A stretch of 64,000 bases of DNA, taken from the NCBI GenBank assembly GCA_933207985.1, contig OW240912.1, positions 234,691,445 to 234,755,444 of the forward strand, written 5' to 3'. The DNA comes from Pelobates cultripes. Lineage: Eukaryota > Chordata > Amphibia > Anura > Pelobatidae. The notes beneath the pieces were generated by a model. It had not been told where the DNA came from and ran no database searches. It saw nothing but the letters and a program-made list of their open reading frames with translations. Made by a program: the position numbers and the translations under genes. Of this stretch, positions 59,940 to 64,000 are shown one piece after another (positions within the stretch are counted from its first letter, which is position 1; every line of letters starts with the position of its first letter).

Positions 59940-60095
59940 TAAACTTAGTGGTTACATCAAGGTTGACACCAAAGGGCAATTCCTATGTACCCCAGCCAGT
60001 GAACCTTGACATCCAGTGCTACAGGTATAAGGGTTTTGAGCACATGCGGTCCCAGTGCACTAGGCAAGCTGTAGTGCCTCATTTAGGTAAAGAAC
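59940..60095 (+). pseudogene. Possible retroelement zinc-knuckle fragment
   Basis: The frame from 59948 includes QCYRYKGFEHMRSQCT. This fits the retroviral-type knuckle C-x2-C-x4-H-x4-C except that the second cysteine is tyrosine. A proline-rich spacer (GNSYVPQPVN) precedes it. No other gag or pol piece is visible nearby, so the call is weak and the fragment non-functional. Confidence 0.3.
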
Positions 60096-61193
60096 CATTT
60101 AATTTGATATATTATGACGGAATCCAAATGTTAGAATGTTTTCATAATGTATGAGAATAACATTACACAGTAGCTTTGTGTATTTTAGCACTTTTTGTGA
60201 GGACACAATCCACACAGAGTATCTACAAATGTTCCTACTGGGATATACTCTATAGTATAATCACTTATAGCTGATAAATAGCCCTCACTCTCCAGGTGTT
60301 AGTGTCACGTGATTGTTTCTGCAGCTGCACATGCTGTCAAACACAGCCTCTATTTACACACTTTGCAGAAGGCCTTGATTAGGCCTTGGAGGGTTAAGAA
60401 ATCTGTGTTATTCTAAAAATGGTCCCATTGATGAGGAACAATGTTATGGCTGATGGCTTGTTGGAAACTCCACAAATTAAGTAAATGTAACTAAATAGTA
60501 TATGATATTGCTATCGTTGTACATAGTGTAAATTAAATTCAGATTGAGTTTATTCAGTAGACAGTGAATTATATATTGTATTGAAGAATTAATTGAGAAA
60601 CCAAGGCTGTGACTGTAGCTGTGACTGAGAATGTTTCCAAGTCAGCTATCATTGCATACATTTTGCAACTCTGTTTAACATTTATTGCAATTTGTTGGTC
60701 AATGAATAAACCGCTGATAAACACAACATCCCATGCAGGGTGACATAAAACAAAGGCCGTAGCCATGGATAAAGCTGGGTGTACATGTTGATCTGGTAGT
60801 TCTACATGGCTAACTTTGGCAAAGTGAGAGCTTTAGTATAACAAGGATACATGTACACTAATCAGTCACAGCAATAAAAACCACTGGCAGGGAAAGTGAA
60901 TAACATTGATTATATTGTTAAAATGGAACCTGTCATGAGGTGGGATATATTAGGCAGCAAGTGAACAGTCAGTTCTTATGTGGCTGTTTTGTGTGTTAAA
61001 ACTGGAGAAATGTGCAAGCGAAAAAATGCATGTGGGGAGTGAAGGCTAGCCCATTTGGTCAGATCACACGGCAGCTCAGCATATACAGAGGTTAACAGTA
61101 AACATTGAGAGCCTCATTTGCACATAACTATCCAAGTTCCCTATATGTTATGTGGCAAAAATGAGAATCAGTGATGCAACATGTATTACTACT
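60096..61193. other. Unassigned non-coding DNA
   Basis: No exon, RNA gene or repeat border recognised. Confidence 0.4.
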
Positions 61194-61645
61194 TAAAGGG
61201 ACACTAGAGGCACCCAGACCACTTCATCTCAATAAGGTGACCCGAAGTGCACTGCCCCTGTCTGTTCAAGCCTGGAATGACAGAATGACAAAGTTTACAC
61301 TGCAGGTTTAACATGCCTCTAGTGTCTGTCTTCCTAACAGCTACTAAAAGTGCTTCCTATGCTGCCTGTAACCAAGATAAACTTGGTTATATATTAAATG
61401 CTGCTCATAGTGTGGCGTATTGCCTATGGGGAGCATTGAATTGGCTGAGATCATCAACATTAATCATCTCAGCCAAAGAGGTGGAGTGTCAGCAAAGAGA
61501 TCAGCATGGTGAGTGCTAAAAGTTCCCCTTCAAACGAGACAAAGTTAGCTTTCAGGACCTTTCTAACCAGACCTAAATAGCTTTCAGGGCGCACTATAGC
61601 TAGGAATACAGGTTTGTATTCATAATGCTATAGTATTCCTTTAAA
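61194..61645. mobile_element. TTAA-type MITE, about 450 bp
   Basis: The left end TTAAAGGGACACTAGAGGCACC and right end ..TGCTATAGTATTCCTTTAAA are inverted termini with TTAA at both ends. The interior shows AGCATTGAATTGGCTGAGATC, comparable to the other copies. It is the most clearly bounded member of the family in this window. Confidence 0.7.
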
Positions 61646-63600
61646 CACAGGGTAGACACAATTAAAGAGGGGACATGTTGGAATGCTGAGCTAATGCACA
61701 GTTATTCAAGGGACCACTACGGAACATGCATACAAGGCTGTGAGCTTACTCTTGTATGGGCAAAAATGATCAGCAATGGTTTCCCACATTCACAAGTACA
61801 TTGAATACAACACACAAAAAATGGATTACATAAATCATACTGACATTTTGAAGGTGCTAGATGCAGGATTTTAGCACAAACATGTCCCTGCCTTCCAGGA
61901 GTTGAGAACGAGATAAGAACAAGAAGAGAAAATTCAGCTGTATTGTTCATGTAACCTCTGTCAAGGGTGCAGAGATTTTGAACCGCCTATAAGTTTTCCA
62001 TTATAAATTGTGGTGAGATTATAAAGCATATTATACAAAATTGTGGGAGATGTTCTCACTTCTCAGTTAAGAGTAAAAAGGAATGAGACGAACTTTCAAC
62101 AGTGTTTTATACAACTTTTAGTTTATGAATAGGAAGCAAAGCATTTGAAACTTTTCAGGTTGCTTTCGAAGTATCCCAAAAAACTGTCAGAATATTGATT
62201 ATCAGAGAGATCTTTGCAAATTCCTGGTCTCTGCAGAAATCACTGTAGAAGCATCAGATGTGAATTTGTAGTAAATAAGAAATGCTAACTAATCTCCATC
62301 ATATCTCTTTAAAAGGGATGTGTGGTGATACACTAATAGTCTTAATGTCCAAAGTTAGTTTCAGGTCCCCCCTTGCAGCATGCAACAATTATTCTTTATG
62401 AGTGACCATATATAACAGCAATGAATATGCATGCATGACGTCATGGTACGCTATGGTATGAGAGAAGGGGAAGTAACAGTCCCAGCTCTGCTACCCAGAG
62501 GGCTTGGTGGTGTGGCTTGTATACATACTTCAAAGTCTTCTAATTATTAAAATAAAGTCATTTTGAGCCACTAAAGAGTGGGGAACTACTGTAGGCACTA
62601 TAACAACTTAATTTAGATAGTGAGTACAGTGTTCTTTTAAGTCAAATGCATGTTTTGCAGCATACAGGTTACTTATCCAGTACTGCTGGCTGACTTTGTG
62701 ACATGATTATATCATGATTTCCCACACAGGAATATTTTTCATATAAACTGCACAGTGTTTGCATCACCATGCAGAGTCCATCTGGGCAGGACATGTCAGG
62801 CCACTTGCTACTATGACACTGGTGTGACTTTAGTTATTCGTCAACTCTGACATTAATTCACATATCCCCAACATTTGCTCAACAAATATTTATTTTTTAA
62901 ATTAAATCCCATCTGTACTGGATGTCTCCCAAATGCAACAGAATTTCTTCTTTCTACATCTGATACACTAATCTCTTGAAATGTCCAGAAGAATCAGTAT
63001 CAGCCAACTGGCTCTATACAAATGCAATGTCCCTCATTTTGTTGCCAGGTGTAAAGATGTTGATTAGACAAGATAAGTTCTGCTACGGATTCAGCCATAG
63101 ATGACAGGTGTTTGGTCACAGCGCAGTGAAGTAACAGTTAAGACATGAATTGCTAACATTTGGTCTAATGCTGTATTTTTTGGCAAAGAATACAATTTCA
63201 AAGGTTTTAATTAGTTCAAGCACCAACATAACTTTGAAGTATTTTACATATTTTAGATAAATAAGATAAATTAGATAAGATAAATAAATAGCTGTAAAAG
63301 TAGTTGTATTTTCTACATACTCATTTTTTAACAGTTTAAAAGCACAAAAAGTTTCAGAAGGTCTCTGAAGTAGTTTAGCTAATGGTTTTCAAAAGTTGAA
63401 AGCCATAATCTGAATTATGAATCCAATACAGTCCTGCAATGAGCAGAATTGAGGCTGAGCACAGAAAGCTTTGAAATCTACACATTAACAGCTCTCTGCA
63501 ACCCACTATGCAGACTCACGTGAAGTTTAGGAAGGTAGATTTCTAAGTGAAAAGTACACAGTAGTAATTATGTCTTCTGTGCAGGTTACTGATTGTCACT
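61646..63600. other. Unassigned non-coding DNA
   Basis: About 1.95 kb with no recognised exon. A diverged repeat may lie at 62330-62640 (ending TACAGTGTTCTTTTAA, MITE-like). Confidence 0.4.
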
Positions 63601-63933
63601 AGTGATGTCCTGAACGGTTCGCCACGAACGGTTCGCCACGGACTCATCATTGAGTAAACTTTGACCCTGTACCTCACAGTCAGCAGACACATTCCAGCCA
63701 ATCAGCAGCAGACCCTCCCTCCCACACCCTCCCACCTCCTGGACAGCATCCATTGTGAAGCTGCATTCTTAGTGAGCTGTCCAGGAGATGGGAGGGTCTG
63801 GGAGGGAGGGTCTGCTGCTGATTGGCTGGAATGTGTCTGCTGACTGTGAGGTATGGGGTCAAAGTTTACTCAATGATGAGTCCGTGGCGAACCGTTTGTG
63901 GCGAACCGTTCGCGAACCGTTCGGGACATCACT
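63601..63933. mobile_element. Complete foldback element with GTTCGCCACG arms
   Basis: The element runs from AGTGATGTCCTGAACGGTTCGCC to the mirrored ..GAACCGTTCGGGACATCACT, a near-complete 333-bp palindrome around about 63765. Interior words such as TCAGCAGACACATTCCAGCC and GGCTGGAATGTGTCTGCTGA pair precisely. The same family is cut by the gap at 10998-11119. It carries no protein; both strands give almost the same short open frame because of the symmetry. Confidence 0.85.
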
Positions 63934-64000
63934 AAATGTCACACATCTAATACCGTACCTGCAAAAAGAATTAAATAACTTTTGTTGATCTGCACTTTAA

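Noticed and set aside
62990..63040. Possible upstream RCBTB2 exon (GCCAACTGGCT.. resembling a reversed SQLG segment)
   Set aside because: The frame contains a stop and lacks the surrounding WGHN and LGNG codons, so the match is chance.
63661..63862. Two nearly identical 60-aa proteins on opposite strands
   Set aside because: This is the direct consequence of the palindromic foldback; there is no evidence of coding.

Overview
The window is vertebrate nuclear DNA, most likely from a frog or toad with a large, repeat-rich genome. Coding DNA is sparse, split into short exons with GT/AG borders, and surrounded by transposon families typical of amphibians: sushi-type Ty3/Gypsy, DIRS-like elements, Tx1/L1-like and L2/CR1-like LINEs, Tc1/mariner, hAT elements with 8-bp target duplications, and TTAA-flanked MITEs. 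The species cannot be fixed from the sequence. Three runs of exactly 100 N mark assembly gaps (11120-11219, 39780-39879, 58229-58328).

Two host genes are supported. On the plus strand, three exons (13889-13993, 16413-17357, 18508-18565) encode the central coiled coil of CLIP2 (CLIP-115), a microtubule plus-end protein. The CAP-Gly domains are not in the window and the C-terminal exons were not found. On the minus strand, three exons (42082-41924, 41477-41370, 41162-41020) encode consecutive RCC1 repeats of RCBTB2. Neither its first exons nor its BTB domain was found. The two genes point at each other and neither finishes between them, so the join at the 39780 gap is suspect.

Layout: 1-13.9 kb is repeats, including an inverted-repeat-bounded, strand-switching 69-bp minisatellite (1651-3929), an L2/CR1-like fragment with a 2A-like motif (about 4.95 kb), a Tc1 end, MITEs and a 2.1-kb hAT element with a perfect target duplication (8190-10325). 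13.9-18.6 kb holds the CLIP2 exons. 18.65-26.7 kb is a decayed DIRS-like element on the minus strand, split by a young, nearly intact sushi/Tf1-type Gypsy element (21038-26575). 27-41 kb is repeats: a hAT-like element with a 26-bp tandem array, a deleted mariner, L1-like and Tc1-like remnants, and a perfect 125-bp inverted repeat. 41-42 kb holds RCBTB2. 43-64 kb is again repeats: an LTR-like block, a foldback element built round telomere-like repeats, LINE, DIRS and Tc1 remnants, GT- and CA-rich hAT-like elements, and a foldback at the right edge.

The host exons and the mobile elements have no evident functional link. No new gene system is visible. The most informative signals are the self-priming architecture of the Gypsy element, the perfect inverted repeat at 37.7-38.0 kb, the structured arrays carried inside terminal-inverted-repeat elements, and the conflict between the two truncated host genes. 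All homology calls come from recognising motifs by eye; no search was run.
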